64,000 nt of DNA from Rhizobium etli 8C-3 (GCF_001908375.1 NZ_CP017241.1:1925001-1989000), one strand, 5' to 3'. Counted from the stretch's first letter, positions 29,637 to 38,976 are shown. Notes: generated by a model from the sequence alone, not told the origin. Translations and numbers: made by a program.

Positions 29637-29774
29637 TCAGAAAATGCTGTGTTTCTTTTCGTCGAACGCCTTCACTTCTTCGCTTTCGCGGCGAAGCGCT
29701 GAAACGGTTGACACCACAGACACGATGAACATGACGCTGATGAGAGCGGTGAGAACAGTCAAGATCGTGAACAT
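29637..29774 (-). CDS. Small single-pass membrane protein, 45 residues
   Basis: An ATG at 29774 with GAAAGGA nine bases upstream opens a 45-codon frame beginning MFTILTVLTALISV, a hydrophobic segment of about 23 residues, then a charged tail (LRRESEEVKAFDEKKHSIF). The layout, ribosome site and terminator on the downstream side make it a credible small inner-membrane protein. I do not recognise a named family; similar tiny proteins near gyrA-coaD are typical of Rhizobium genomes, but that is from memory. Function unknown. Confidence 0.65.
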   Translation of the reverse strand: MFTILTVLTALISVMFIVSVVSTVSALRRESEEVKAFDEKKHSIF

Positions 29775-29807
29775 GGGCAATCCTTTCCGAAGTTGCGTTC
29801 ACGTTCC

Positions 29808-29963
29808 TCAGTACTGGCTTATGATGGCAGTGCGAGCCGACGCATAAGGACCATATACCTTGGACGTATCAGTCTTCTGGTCATAGAGTGCGACAGTTGC
29901 GGTAAGCATTCCCGTGATCATTGCCATCCAGAATACATTGATGATGGTAATCTTGTCGGGCAT
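29808..29963 (-). CDS. Small membrane protein, 51 residues
   Basis: Start ATG at 29963, with GAGGGA before it, gives a protein opening MPDKITIINVFWMAMITG: one hydrophobic segment (about 6-26) followed by a polar tail ending TAIISQY. An in-frame ATG ten codons upstream has no better ribosome site. It lies 33 bases before the 45-residue gene on the same strand, so the two could be one transcript. No family recognised. Confidence 0.6.
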   Translation of the reverse strand: MPDKITIINVFWMAMITGMLTATVALYDQKTDTSKVYGPYASARTAIISQY

Positions 29964-30124
29964 CTTGTTTTCCCTCTGTGCAGCGTATCGCATCTACGCT
30001 TCGGTTAAGTGAACGTATCCGTCTGAAAATGGTTCCGGCGGATGTTGGCGTGTCGTTTAGCAAGCCCGGTCTGAAGCGACCTTGAATGCCCTGTTCATCT
30101 GGCGTTCAGATTCGGCAGAAGGTT

Positions 30125-30278
30125 TCAACGCGCCCTTCCGATCCGGCGCATGATGGCGTGATGCTCGATGACTTCGGCGCGCACCCACCGCATCGTGTAG
30201 CGGTCCTGCAGGTAGCCCATATGCCAGCTCCGCAAGTAGGGAGAGGACGACGGCAAGTGCGAGAACAAGGATCAGCAT
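30125..30278 (-). pseudogene. Possible frameshifted small membrane protein
   Basis: From ATG 30278 the frame gives a clean hydrophobic start ([15 protein letters not shown]). The neighbouring +1 frame then encodes a protein-like tail (YLRSWHMGYLQDRYTMRW, then VRAEVIEHHAIMRRIGRAR) and stops at 30125. The original frame instead runs on in arginine/histidine-rich, shadow-like sequence to 30057. Joining the two frames near 30237 gives a plausible 50-residue single-pass protein like its two neighbours. It could be a real frameshift, a sequence error, or two unrelated frames; a separate 31-codon frame from ATG 30220 is the fallback. Confidence 0.4.
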
Positions 30279-30461
30279 GTCGATGTCTTTCGGAATGGTC
30301 GGATGCGGATGGCATCGGCTGCGTTGATGTTTCCGATTATGCGCATCGCATCTGAAACCGCGTTGAACGCGGCATTCATCCACCGTTCAGCGAGGCGGCA
30401 AATGACTTGCGGGATGCGGGTATCCATGACAAAAGGCATCGAACAAAAACGGCCGGGTCTT

Positions 30462-30956
30462 ATGACAACTGCTTTTTATCCGGGGTCCTTCGACCCGCTC
30501 ACCAACGGACATCTGGACGTGCTCCTCCAGGCGCTGAACATCGCCGAAAGAGTGATCGTCGCGATCGGCATCCATCCCGGCAAGGCGCCGCTGTTTTCCT
30601 TCGAGGAGAGGGCGGAGCTGATCCGAAACGCGCTTGCCGAGGCCATGCCGCAGAAAAGCGGCAGCATCTCCGTCGTTTCCTTCGACAACCTGGTTGTGGA
30701 TGCAGCGCGCATGCATGGTGCGGCGCTGCTCATCCGCGGCCTTCGTGATGGCACCGACCTCGACTACGAAATGCAGATGGCGGGCATGAATCGTCAGATG
30801 GCACCGGATGTCCAGACTATCTTTTTGCCGGCAGGGACGGCCTCGCGGCCCATTACCGCCACATTGGTCCGTCAAATCGCGGCCATGGGCGGCGACGTCA
30901 GCGCCTTCGTGCCGGCAGCCGTTTTGAAGGCCCTTCGATCCAAGCGCAAATCTTGA
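30462..30956 (+). CDS. coaD: Phosphopantetheine adenylyltransferase
   Basis: Penultimate enzyme of coenzyme A synthesis, forming dephospho-CoA. 164 residues, normal length. The nucleotidyltransferase motif [14 protein letters not shown] is at residues 8-21, [15 protein letters not shown] in the middle and [20 protein letters not shown] near the end. Start ATG 30462 gives MTTAFYPG, the usual N-terminus; an ATG at 30426 is in frame but not family-like, and neither has a strong ribosome site. Two cyclophilin genes follow in the same direction, then queA-tgt. Confidence 0.95.
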   Translation: MTTAFYPGSFDPLTNGHLDVLLQALNIAERVIVAIGIHPGKAPLFSFEERAELIRNALAEAMPQKSGSISVVSFDNLVVDAARMHGAALLIRGLRDGTDLDYEMQMAGMNRQMAPDVQTIFLPAGTASRPITATLVRQIAAMGGDVSAFVPAAVLKALRSKRKS

Positions 30957-30983
30957 GGCGTTTTCCGCCGCAACGGAGCTCAC

Positions 30984-31550
30984 ATGAAACTGTTCTATAT
31001 TGCATTTGCCGGCGTGCTTTACCTCGCCTCCTTCGCTGGCGACGTGTTTGCCCAGGCCGATCACATGCTGACGATCCAGCTCAAGGATGGTCCCGTCGTG
31101 ATCCAGCTGATGCCGGAAGTGGCTCCCAAGCACGTTGCGCAGATAGAGGCGCTAGCGCAGAAGGGGGCCTATGACAACGTGGCCTTCCACCGCGTCATCG
31201 ACGGCTTCATGGCCCAGACCGGGGACGTGCAGTACGGCAATATGTCAAAGGGCTACGATCCAAGCCTTGCTGGCACCGGCGGCTCCGATCTGCCGAACAT
31301 TCCGGCCGAATTCTCCAAGAAGCCCTTCGTGCGCGGCACGGTGGGCATGGCGCGCGCCCAGGATCCAAATTCCGCAAACTCGCAGTTCTTCATCATGTTC
31401 GCGGACGGCTCATTCCTGAACGGCCAGTACACGGTGGTCGGCAGTGTAGTCTCCGGCATGGAAAACGTCGACAAGATCAAGCGCGGAGCCGGGCAGAACG
31501 GCGAAGTAAGCGATCCAGACCGCATGATCAAAGTCACCGCGGGTAAGTAA
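30984..31550 (+). CDS. ppiA: Periplasmic peptidyl-prolyl cis-trans isomerase, cyclophilin type
   Basis: A 188-residue cyclophilin with a signal peptide (residues 1-24, ending FAQA), so it acts in the periplasm on folding proteins. The cyclophilin core shows VAFHRVIDGFMAQTGD, FVRGTVGMARAQDPNSANSQFFIM and GQYTVVGSVVSGMENVDKI, with catalytic Arg and Phe kept. It lies 27 bases after coaD and 24 before a cytosolic paralogue, a common rhizobial pairing. Confidence 0.93.
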   Translation: MKLFYIAFAGVLYLASFAGDVFAQADHMLTIQLKDGPVVIQLMPEVAPKHVAQIEALAQKGAYDNVAFHRVIDGFMAQTGDVQYGNMSKGYDPSLAGTGGSDLPNIPAEFSKKPFVRGTVGMARAQDPNSANSQFFIMFADGSFLNGQYTVVGSVVSGMENVDKIKRGAGQNGEVSDPDRMIKVTAGK

Positions 31551-31574
31551 TTTCGTGAAACGAGGAGAATGAAA

Positions 31575-32084
31575 ATGGCCGAGATCAAGGATCCGGAGAA
31601 CACCGTTATCCTGGAAACCACCAAGGGCAAGGTTGTCATCCAGCTGTTGCCGCAGGTAGCCCCCGAGCATGTCGCCCGGATCAAGGAGCTCTCTCGCGAG
31701 AAGGCCTATGACGGTGTCGTCTTTCACCGCGTCATCCCCGACTTCATGGCGCAGACAGGCGATGTCCAGTTTGGCAAGAAGGGCGGCGATAACTTCAACC
31801 CTGGCCGCGCTGGCATGGGCGGTTCGTCGAAGCCTGACCTGAAGGCCGAATTTTCCGCAACGCCGCATGTCCGCGGCACCTGCTCGATGGCGCGCTCGCA
31901 AAGTCCGAATTCGGCAAACAGCCAGTTCTTCATCTGCTTCACCGATGCGCCGTGGCTGAACAAGCAATACTCGGTCTGGGGGCAGGTCATAGAAGGCATG
32001 GATGTGGTCGACACGATCAAGAAGGGCGAACCGGTCAGTGATCCAGACTCCATCGTCTCGATGCGGGTTGCCGCCGACGCCTGA
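31575..32084 (+). CDS. ppiB: Cytoplasmic peptidyl-prolyl cis-trans isomerase, cyclophilin type
   Basis: A 169-residue cyclophilin without a signal peptide. Conserved VVFHRVIPDFMAQTGDVQFG, RGTCSMARSQSPNSANSQ and KQYSVWGQVIEGMDVVDTIK are all present. Start at the second ATG (31575, MAEIKDPENT) because GAGGAG is then seven bases away; for the ATG at 31569 it would be too close. Tandem to ppiA and clearly homologous to it, probably one transcript ending at the terminator at 32101. Confidence 0.93.
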   Translation: MAEIKDPENTVILETTKGKVVIQLLPQVAPEHVARIKELSREKAYDGVVFHRVIPDFMAQTGDVQFGKKGGDNFNPGRAGMGGSSKPDLKAEFSATPHVRGTCSMARSQSPNSANSQFFICFTDAPWLNKQYSVWGQVIEGMDVVDTIKKGEPVSDPDSIVSMRVAADA

Positions 32085-32100
32085 TTGTGATTTCTGCTGA

Positions 32101-32139
32101 ACCCGCCCATGCGCGAAGGCGCTGGGCGGGTTTCGCTTT
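32101..32139 (+). terminator. Terminator between ppiB and queA
   Basis: ACCCGCCC (32101-32108) pairs perfectly with GGGCGGGT (32124-32131), with an inner GCGC stem, and is followed by TTCGCTTT. It separates the coaD-ppi-ppi group from queA-tgt. Confidence 0.75.
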
Positions 32140-32154
32140 GTCTGAAAGTGCCCA

Positions 32155-33240
32155 ATGCGCGTAGACCTTTTCGATTTCGACCTTCCGGATGAACGGATCG
32201 CCTTGCGGCCCGCCGAGCCACGCGATAGCGCGCGCCTTCTCGTCGTCGATCCGCATGCCCAACCGGCTCTCGGCGACTATGTCGTAAGCGAGCTGCCGTC
32301 GTTCCTGCGGGCGGGGGATGCGCTTGTCTTCAACGACACGAAGGTCATTCCCGCGCAGCTCGAAGGCGTGCGCCATCGTGCGGGAGCGGGCGGCCAACGG
32401 GTCTCGGCGACACTCCATATGCGCGTCGGCGCCAGCCGATGGAAGGCTTTCTCCAAGCCGGGCAAACGCATTAAGATCGGCGATCGTATCGCCTTCGGCC
32501 ACGACGGTGAAAGCTGCTTGCTCGGCCAGCTTGATTGCACCGTCGAGGAGAAAGGCGAGGGCGGTGAAGTCACTCTTGCCTTCGATCTTTCCGGCCCGGC
32601 GCTGGACGAGGCAATCGCCTCCGTTGGTCATATTCCGCTGCCGCCCTACATCGCCGCTAAACGTTCGGACGACGAGCGCGACCGCACCGATTACCAGACG
32701 ATCTATGCCCGCGAGGAAGGCGCAGTCGCAGCACCCACCGCCGGCTTGCATTTCACGCCACGTCTTTTCGCGGCAATCGACAAGGCCGGCGTTGAGCGCC
32801 ATTTCGTGACGCTGCATGTCGGCGCCGGTACCTTCCTCCCGGTCAAGGCCGATGATACCGACGATCACAAGATGCATTTGGAAAGCGGTTTTGTCAGCGC
32901 CGAGACGGCGGCAAGGCTGAATGCCGTCAAGGCGAGGGGCGGGCGCATCATTTGTGTCGGCACGACGTCGCTGCGGCTGATCGAAAGCGCGACTGCGGAC
33001 GATGGAGGCATCCGCGCCTGGGCCGGCGCCACCGGCATCTTCATCACGCCCGGCTACCGCTTCAAGGCAGTCGATATCCTGATGACCAATTTCCACCTGC
33101 CTCGCTCGACGCTCTTCATGCTGGTTTCGGCCTTTGCAGGCTTCGAAACCATGCAGTCAGCATACAAACACGCCATTTCGACAGGTTACCGCTTCTATTC
33201 ATACGGGGATGCGAGCCTTCTTTTCCGGAAAGACAGATGA
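32155..33240 (+). CDS. queA: S-adenosylmethionine:tRNA ribosyltransferase-isomerase
   Basis: Transfers and isomerises the ribosyl part of SAM onto 7-aminomethyl-deazaguanine in tRNA, giving epoxyqueuosine. 361 residues, full length. Typical motifs: [19 protein letters not shown] at the start, [31 protein letters not shown] and [23 protein letters not shown]. Its TGA overlaps the tgt start in an ATGA, coupling the two queuosine enzymes. Confidence 0.96.
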   Translation: MRVDLFDFDLPDERIALRPAEPRDSARLLVVDPHAQPALGDYVVSELPSFLRAGDALVFNDTKVIPAQLEGVRHRAGAGGQRVSATLHMRVGASRWKAFSKPGKRIKIGDRIAFGHDGESCLLGQLDCTVEEKGEGGEVTLAFDLSGPALDEAIASVGHIPLPPYIAAKRSDDERDRTDYQTIYAREEGAVAAPTAGLHFTPRLFAAIDKAGVERHFVTLHVGAGTFLPVKADDTDDHKMHLESGFVSAETAARLNAVKARGGRIICVGTTSLRLIESATADDGGIRAWAGATGIFITPGYRFKAVDILMTNFHLPRSTLFMLVSAFAGFETMQSAYKHAISTGYRFYSYGDASLLFRKDR

Positions 33241-34367
33241 CCGAGAATTTCCAGTTCACGCTCAGGAGGACTGATGCAGGCGCCCGCCTCGGCGAAATCT
33301 CCATGCCTCGCGGCATCATCCGCACGCCGGCCTTCATGCCGGTCGGCACGGTTGGCACCGTCAAGGCCATGTACCTCGACCAAGTTCGCGAAACGGGCGC
33401 CGACATCATTCTTGGCAACACCTACCACCTGATGCTGCGCCCGACGGCAGAGCGCGTTGCGCGCCTCGGCGGCCTGCACAGCCTCATCCGCTGGGAACAT
33501 CCGATCCTGACCGATTCCGGCGGCTTCCAGGTCATGTCACTTTCAGGTCTTCGCAAACTTGACGAGCAGGGCGTCACGTTCAAGTCGCATGTCGATGGCA
33601 GCCTGCATCACATGTCCCCGGAGCGCTCGATCGAGATCCAGGGGCTGCTCGGCTCCGATATCCAGATGCAGCTTGACGAATGCGTAGCGCTTCCGGCTGA
33701 ACCGCGCGAAATTGAACGCGCGATGGAGCTATCGCTGCGCTGGGCTGAACGATGCAAGGTCGCCTTCGGCAACCAAACGGGCAAGGCGATGTTCGGCATC
33801 GTTCAGGGCGGTGACATTCCCGCACTTCGCATCCGTTCGGCCGAAGAGCTGAAACAGCTTGACCTCAAGGGCTATGCGGTGGGCGGTCTTGCGGTTGGCG
33901 AGCCGCAGGACGTCATGCTTAAGATGCTCGAGGAAACACTGCCCGTACTGCCCGGCGAAAAGCCGCGCTACCTCATGGGCGTCGGCACGCCCGACGATAT
34001 CCTTAAATCGGTTGCCCGTGGCATCGACATGTTCGACTGCGTGATGCCAACCCGCTCGGGCCGCCACGGTCTGGCCTTTACCCGCCGCGGCAGGGTCAAT
34101 ATCCGCAACGCTCGTCACGCGGAGGATCTGCGTCCGCTCGACGAGCAGTCGAATTGCCCGGCATCGCGTGATTATTCTCGCGCCTACCTGCACCATCTCG
34201 TCCGTGCCAACGAGGCGCTCGGCGGCATGCTGCTCTCGTGGCACAATCTAAGCTACTATCAGGAATTGATGCAGGGCATCCGCACGGCAATTGCCGAGGG
34301 TCGCTTCGCCGATTTCATGGCGGAAACGCTGGAAGAATGGGCGAAGGGCGATCTTGAGCGCGCTTGA
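33237..34367 (+). CDS. tgt: tRNA-guanine transglycosylase
   Basis: Exchanges guanine-34 for preQ1 in tRNAs with GUN anticodons. 376 residues from ATG 33237; the longer open frame overlaps queA and is rejected. The TIM barrel shows the catalytic region [12 protein letters not shown] (Asp nucleophile) and [17 protein letters not shown]. The usual CxCxxC zinc ligands are replaced: the segment reads [12 protein letters not shown], so only Cys307 remains while 305 and 310 are serine; the later histidine (SWHN) is kept. This may be a lineage trait rather than a defect. Confidence 0.95.
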   Translation: MTENFQFTLRRTDAGARLGEISMPRGIIRTPAFMPVGTVGTVKAMYLDQVRETGADIILGNTYHLMLRPTAERVARLGGLHSLIRWEHPILTDSGGFQVMSLSGLRKLDEQGVTFKSHVDGSLHHMSPERSIEIQGLLGSDIQMQLDECVALPAEPREIERAMELSLRWAERCKVAFGNQTGKAMFGIVQGGDIPALRIRSAEELKQLDLKGYAVGGLAVGEPQDVMLKMLEETLPVLPGEKPRYLMGVGTPDDILKSVARGIDMFDCVMPTRSGRHGLAFTRRGRVNIRNARHAEDLRPLDEQSNCPASRDYSRAYLHHLVRANEALGGMLLSWHNLSYYQELMQGIRTAIAEGRFADFMAETLEEWAKGDLERA

Positions 34368-34632
34368 GTTGCCGTCAGCCTGCCGCGAACTTGTCATAAG
34401 CGCGAAGCCCGCAGGTCTTTCAAGCCTGGTGCGTGGAAGCCGATGAAGCCGTCGCAACGCTGCGTCGCACTGATGGAAGGACGATCAGCTCTTTCGACTT
34501 CTCGTTCAGCGCACCATGGGCCTTCCCGCCTCGGCCAGCGCGTAGAAACCTACGTCGGATGAATTCGCAGTGCCTGGTGCGTGGCGATCCAACTTTACCA
34601 ATTGCCTTGGAACAGGATCGACTGAACCGCCG
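34368..34632. other. Intergenic region with a short direct repeat
   Basis: 265 bases between convergent tgt and the DUF4864 gene. The 13-mer GCCTGGTGCGTGG occurs twice, at 34424-34436 and 34572-34584. No gene, clear terminator or att site could be recognised; it marks the edge where core synteny gives way to accessory genes. Confidence 0.4.
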
Positions 34633-35061
34633 TCAAATGCCCTTGCTGTCGGTGTCCGGCACGATCTGCACGCCATTGATCTTGTAGCCGCCGTCTGGCT
34701 GCCGCATCATTTGGTAGATCGCCGTCCAGTCCTTGCCATCCCGCCCGGATATCAGGACTTCGTGATAAATCATCGCGCCGTTATCGACGGAGCGGCTGCG
34801 GCCGAAAGCATAGTTGCCGGGATGATAGACGGGCTCGTAGCTCTTCTTCACCATCGCAAAGAAAACACCTTTGTCCGGATACATCGCCTTAATGCCGGGC
34901 GCTGCAAAGGAATAGGCCTTCTCCGCATCATCCTTCAGGAAGGCCGTAATCTGATCCTCGATGATATGGCGCGTCGTCTCGACCGGATCTTCGGCCCGCG
35001 CCGGTATCGTCAAGAAAATCAAAGCAGCACACAGCGCAGACACCGAGGATGAGGCGCGCAT
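34633..35061 (-). CDS. Exported DUF4864 protein
   Basis: A 142-residue secreted protein with a signal peptide at 1-23 (IFLTIPARA), then a compact domain resembling DUF4864: ITAFLKDDAEKAYSFAAPG, YEPVYHPGNYAFG and YHEVLISGRDG. The fold is probably of the NTF2-like kind but that is inference. Start ATG at 35061 has GAGAGGA before it. Function unknown. Confidence 0.75.
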   Translation of the reverse strand: MRASSSVSALCAALIFLTIPARAEDPVETTRHIIEDQITAFLKDDAEKAYSFAAPGIKAMYPDKGVFFAMVKKSYEPVYHPGNYAFGRSRSVDNGAMIYHEVLISGRDGKDWTAIYQMMRQPDGGYKINGVQIVPDTDSKGI

Positions 35062-35342
35062 GGATTCCTCTCCAGCGAAAAAATGGAGTGTAGATCACTT
35101 TGGAGATTTGGAAAATGGGTTCAGTTGCTACGATCAGCTCGCACGCCGTCCCGGCAATCCTCGCGCTTTCAAACTTGCACCTGTTTGGAAGGCCCGCAAG
35201 TGTCATTCGTCCTCTGGCTGCAGCGGCGAGTTGCCGCCAGCAACGGCGGTCCCGATCGACGCAAGCGGGCGCACGTCTTTTGAATTGTAGATCTTCGGTG
35301 GTTATGCTGGCTCCCTTGGCGGACGCGGCACGAGACGGTCAC

Positions 35343-36554
35343 TCAGTCGCCCCGCCGTCTTTCCGCCATCAGAAACACTGCCTGTATAAGGCACATGAGG
35401 CCAAGGAACGAAGGCAGCCCTTGATGTCCGATCAGTTGCATCGCCAGTCCTGTCGCGGGCGAGCCCACGATGCCGCCGATACCCCATACGAACGCGAAGG
35501 CCGCGTTTCCGGCGATCAAGGCTTGACCGGTGAAACGCTCGCCGAGCTGGATCAGCGACATGGTGTAAATCCCAAACGAGACCCCGCCCCAGACGAAAAC
35601 GAGCGGCCAGATGAGCCACGCGTCAAAGAGCGACAGCAGCAGCAGGCAGCCGCTCAGCGAAGCCAGGGCACAGAATAACATGGTCCGAGTTGAGCCAAAT
35701 CGTTCGGCCACGCGCCCGAGCAAAATCTGCAGTACGGCATTGCCTGCGGTGAAACAGGCGATGAGCGAAGCGATGCGTGTTTCGGCGCTGCCAAGGGCGG
35801 CACCATAGACCGTGAACAAGGATATCACCGCCTGCTCGAAGGCGGCAGCAGTGAAAACCGCGAACAACAGGAGCGGTGCCCGTGCGAAGAATCCGCCGAC
35901 CGATGTTACCTCGCCCTCATGCGGCATCTTCGGCAGGCGTGGCACGACCGCAAGCACGATCAGCCCGCAGAGGGGAAATGCCACGATGCCGATCATGAAG
36001 GGCGGCCAGCCCTGCGTGCCGACCAGGCCGAGCGACAGCGGGCCGATGGCAAAGCCACCCGAAGCGATCGATGAATAGAGGCCCATGAGGCGGCCCCGGC
36101 GTGGCGCGGGCGTAATCGTGATCAGCCAGGTTTCGCTGATCACGTAAAGCGGATTGGCGAAGAAGCCGAGGAGGAAGCGCAGCGGCATCCAGGCCCAGAC
36201 ATCTTGTGTATAGGCAATCGCGAGCAGCGTAAGCGCGGCGAGGGTGCAACACAGGATCGAAAGTCGCGCCCCTCCCACGCGCCGCGCCAGCGTCGGAATG
36301 AAGGGTGCTGATACAACGAAGCCAAGCGGCGTCATCGCCGCCGACAAGCCGATCAGGCCGGGGGTCGTTCCCTGCCGCTCCAAGATGAAGCTGAGCAGCG
36401 GATAGGTCAGCCCCTGTGCCACCGCAAACACCGTGACGGTAGCGATGATGCCCGCCATCGCGGCCCATCGGATTTGATCCTCTCGGGGGCATCCCGTGTT
36501 GTGCAAGTGCCGGCTAACCGTTGCGGCATCCGGAAACTGGCGATTTGGTGTCAT
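35343..36554 (-). CDS. MFS transporter (YfcJ/YhhS-like)
   Basis: About 403 residues with twelve hydrophobic segments of the major facilitator type. Visible are the A-motif-like FIPTLARRVGGARLS after helix 2, TWLITITPAPRRGRLMGLYS between helices, and a second-half repeat (LLGRVAERFGSTRTML). Substrate cannot be told. The start is uncertain: the frame is open up to 36866 but the extra 104 residues look non-coding; ATG 36554 is the best guess and ATG 36458 is possible. It faces a divergent winged-helix/TPR regulator, which may control it. 281 bases downstream, before the DUF4864 gene, hold nothing recognisable. Confidence 0.8.
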   Translation of the reverse strand: MTPNRQFPDAATVSRHLHNTGCPREDQIRWAAMAGIIATVTVFAVAQGLTYPLLSFILERQGTTPGLIGLSAAMTPLGFVVSAPFIPTLARRVGGARLSILCCTLAALTLLAIAYTQDVWAWMPLRFLLGFFANPLYVISETWLITITPAPRRGRLMGLYSSIASGGFAIGPLSLGLVGTQGWPPFMIGIVAFPLCGLIVLAVVPRLPKMPHEGEVTSVGGFFARAPLLLFAVFTAAAFEQAVISLFTVYGAALGSAETRIASLIACFTAGNAVLQILLGRVAERFGSTRTMLFCALASLSGCLLLLSLFDAWLIWPLVFVWGGVSFGIYTMSLIQLGERFTGQALIAGNAAFAFVWGIGGIVGSPATGLAMQLIGHQGLPSFLGLMCLIQAVFLMAERRRGD

Positions 36555-36897
36555 TGCTGCATTCGCCTTATCGTTGCAAGAAGGGCTTGTCGATCTTTGC
36601 TTGGTGCATCTCGTCAGTCCGATATTGGTCGATGAAATGGGAAGCACCCATCGACCTCTGCCGAGCTTCCCAGCAAAAGCGCTTCCGCTCGTCCCAGATC
36701 GCGATAAACCTTCCGTAGGGTCGCAAGGCTGTGGAGCCGACGCGACACTTCCGCCAGCCGGACGGGGGAAATCGTTCATGACAACCTCCATATGGTTGGC
36801 GGTCCAGGACGCTCGACCTGTGAATTTTGGCAGGATGAGAACGGCGCTGTAATTAAGCTGTCCCAAATAGTTCCAAAAAAATCCAAACGGGCTATAG
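36555..36897. other. Divergent promoter region, no gene seen
   Basis: 343 bases between the MFS gene and the TPR regulator. An open minus-strand frame crosses it but lacks hydrophobic or domain-like content and continues into the transporter; I read it as non-coding promoter DNA. Confidence 0.4.
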
Positions 36898-38415
36898 ATG
36901 CGCCTTATGGAAGGATCGCGCTTTGCCTTTGGTCCGTTCGTGCTTGATCCGGATGCGGGAACGCTCCTTCGGAACGATGATCCCGTTGCCGTGGGTTACC
37001 GTGGACTAAAGCTGCTTGCGGCGCTCGTCACACGGCCTGGCGAAATCCTGGGCAAAGCCGAGTTAATGGATGCGGCGTGGCCGGGCACGGCCGTCGAGGA
37101 AGGCAACCTTACCGTACAGATCGCGCAGCTCAGGAAGCTGCTTGGTCCGGCCGCCGATGGCGGGGAATGGATTGCCACGATTCCGCGCGTCGGCTACCGC
37201 TTCACGGGGACCATTGAATACCTCCATCCTGCGAAGCGAAAGCCTTTGCCGCTGCCCGACAAGCCATCGATAGCCGTGCTGCCCTTCGTGAATGTCAGCA
37301 ACGAGCCCGAGCAGGAGTCCTTCGCGGATGGGTTGACCGAAGACTTGATTACCGACCTGTCCAGAATGTCTGGCCTGTTCGTCATCGCACGCAACTCGAC
37401 CTTTGCATACAAGGGAAAGCCGATGGATGTGCGCGCGATTGCTGGGGATCTCGGCGTGCGGTACCTGCTGGAGGGGAGCGCAAGACGTGTCGCCGGGCGC
37501 GTACGCGTCAACGTCCAACTGGTAGACGCGGTGAGTGGCGATCATCTATGGGCGGAACGCTTCGATCGCAGCTTGGACGATATCTTTGCCGTTCAGGACG
37601 AGGTCACTGGCAAGATCGTGGAGGCACTGCTCGGCCGGCTGCGCGCGCCACCTCCGCGCAATCGGCCTAAAAATCTCGAGGCTTACGATCTCTGCGTGCG
37701 GGCGCGCAAGATCATGGATGACTCGCCGCAGCTGGCGCGGGAAGCGCATCTGATGCTGACGCGCGCGGTTTCGCTCGATCCGGGATATGCCGAGGCCCAT
37801 CGCTGGCTTGCCGTGAACCACTGGATGGGATGGGTACATAGCGGCGGACCAACGGAGGCTGCCCGCAGAGACGCTTTGGAGCTGGCGCGCAAAGCTGTAG
37901 CACTCGATCCCAATGATGCTGGCTGTCATTGGATCCTGGCTTACTTGCTTGCCTATGAGCGCAGCTTCGCCGAGGCGGACGCGGAATTCGCCAAGGCGAT
38001 CGAACTCGACCCGAACGAAGCCGACACCTGGGCGGCGTTGTCCGACATTACGGTCCTGGCCGGGCGGGTCGAGGAAGGCCTTGAACACATCCGCAAGGCG
38101 TTCCGGCTGAACCCGCTTCCGGCAAGCTGGTACTATCTTACACTGGGCCAGGCCCAATATGCGGCCGGCGAATACCAAGCCGCTGTCGAGACACTTCGAC
38201 GGGAAGAGACCTACCGAACAAGCTCACGCCGGTTTCTGGCGGCAAGCCTTGCCCAACTGGGTCGGCTCGACGAAGCGCGCGCAGAGGTCGAACTTTTCCT
38301 CGTCGGCAACCCGGATTTCACGATCCGCCACTGGGCCACGACCGAGCCATTCCGCGATGCCGCAACGCTTGAGCATTTCGTTGATGGCTACCGCAAGGCC
38401 GGTCTTCCGGAATGA
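36898..38415 (+). CDS. Winged-helix transcriptional regulator with adenylate-cyclase-associated and TPR domains
   Basis: A 505-residue regulator. Residues 5-105 form an OmpR/PhoB-type winged helix (FGPFVLDPDAGTLLRN; LRKLLG; IATIPRVGYRFTG). Residues 120-260 match the CadC/TolB-like segment often seen in such proteins (KPSIAVLPFVNVS, FADGLTEDLITDLSRM, LWAERFDRSLDDIFAVQDE). The last 230 residues are TPR-like helices (AVALDPNDAGCHW, AIELDPNEADTWAALS). No membrane helix is evident, so it may be a cytosolic one-component regulator. It is divergent from the MFS gene. Start could also be the ATG at 36907. Confidence 0.85.
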   Translation: MRLMEGSRFAFGPFVLDPDAGTLLRNDDPVAVGYRGLKLLAALVTRPGEILGKAELMDAAWPGTAVEEGNLTVQIAQLRKLLGPAADGGEWIATIPRVGYRFTGTIEYLHPAKRKPLPLPDKPSIAVLPFVNVSNEPEQESFADGLTEDLITDLSRMSGLFVIARNSTFAYKGKPMDVRAIAGDLGVRYLLEGSARRVAGRVRVNVQLVDAVSGDHLWAERFDRSLDDIFAVQDEVTGKIVEALLGRLRAPPPRNRPKNLEAYDLCVRARKIMDDSPQLAREAHLMLTRAVSLDPGYAEAHRWLAVNHWMGWVHSGGPTEAARRDALELARKAVALDPNDAGCHWILAYLLAYERSFAEADAEFAKAIELDPNEADTWAALSDITVLAGRVEEGLEHIRKAFRLNPLPASWYYLTLGQAQYAAGEYQAAVETLRREETYRTSSRRFLAASLAQLGRLDEARAEVELFLVGNPDFTIRHWATTEPFRDAATLEHFVDGYRKAGLPE

Positions 38416-38478
38416 TCCTCCCAAATGGCATCCAATCCGAAAGCTGCTGTGACCGCGCCTTCGCACCGATCGCGCGAT

Positions 38479-38870
38479 CTACTCCTCAAAGCGGCTCGTG
38501 GGATCACGATCGCGATCGTATCGTCTGGTGAACGGAAACGGCGGCAACCAGGATTCGCGACGGACGATCCAGCTTTCGTAGGTTGGCATCAACTGGTCAG
38601 GCGCATCCAGGGATCCCAGGTTCACTTCAATCTCGTCTGCGGTGCGTGCGAAAACAGGCGAGCCGCAGCGGGGACAAAAAAACGCCCGGCGTAGTCGCGT
38701 GCTTCACCATCGATCGTCACCGCATCCTGAGGGAAGATCGCGGAAGCGTGAAAAAGAGCCCCATGATGCTTGCGGCAGTCGAGACAATGACAAAGGCCGA
38801 CGCGGTATGGGAGTCCCGACGCCGAAATTCGGACGTTGCCGCACAGGCAACCGCCGGTGAATCTGTCCAT
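38479..38870 (-). pseudogene. GFA-family (glutathione-dependent formaldehyde-activating-like) gene with frameshift
   Basis: From ATG 38870 the frame encodes a GFA domain start (FTGGCLCGNVRISASG; CHCLDCRKHHG) and runs to residue 64, where it enters seven T bases (38678-38684 region, seven A on the plus strand). In the +1 frame after this run the family continues perfectly: FFCPRCGSPVFARTADEI, LGSLDAPDQLMPTYESW, ending at the stop 38479. One additional T would restore a 130-residue protein with the zinc cysteines CxC, CxxC and CPRC. It is therefore either a homopolymer sequencing error, a true mutation or a slippage site. Next to an intact paralogue. Confidence 0.75.
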
Positions 38871-38976
38871 GATGCGTCTCCTTTACACTCAAGCGACCGT
38901 GCCAGGTCGATCTGAGCGGCTGGTCCGGGTTGCAAGGAAAATCTGGGCGGGTGCATCACCGCCCATGGCTTTACAT

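Noticed and set aside
34424..34584. Pair of 13-mers as island attachment sites
   Set aside because: Only 148 bases apart, no integrase or tRNA gene nearby; probably a local duplication.
36555..36866. N-terminal extension of the MFS transporter
   Set aside because: About 104 residues with mixed, non-hydrophobic content and no ribosome site; better explained as promoter DNA.
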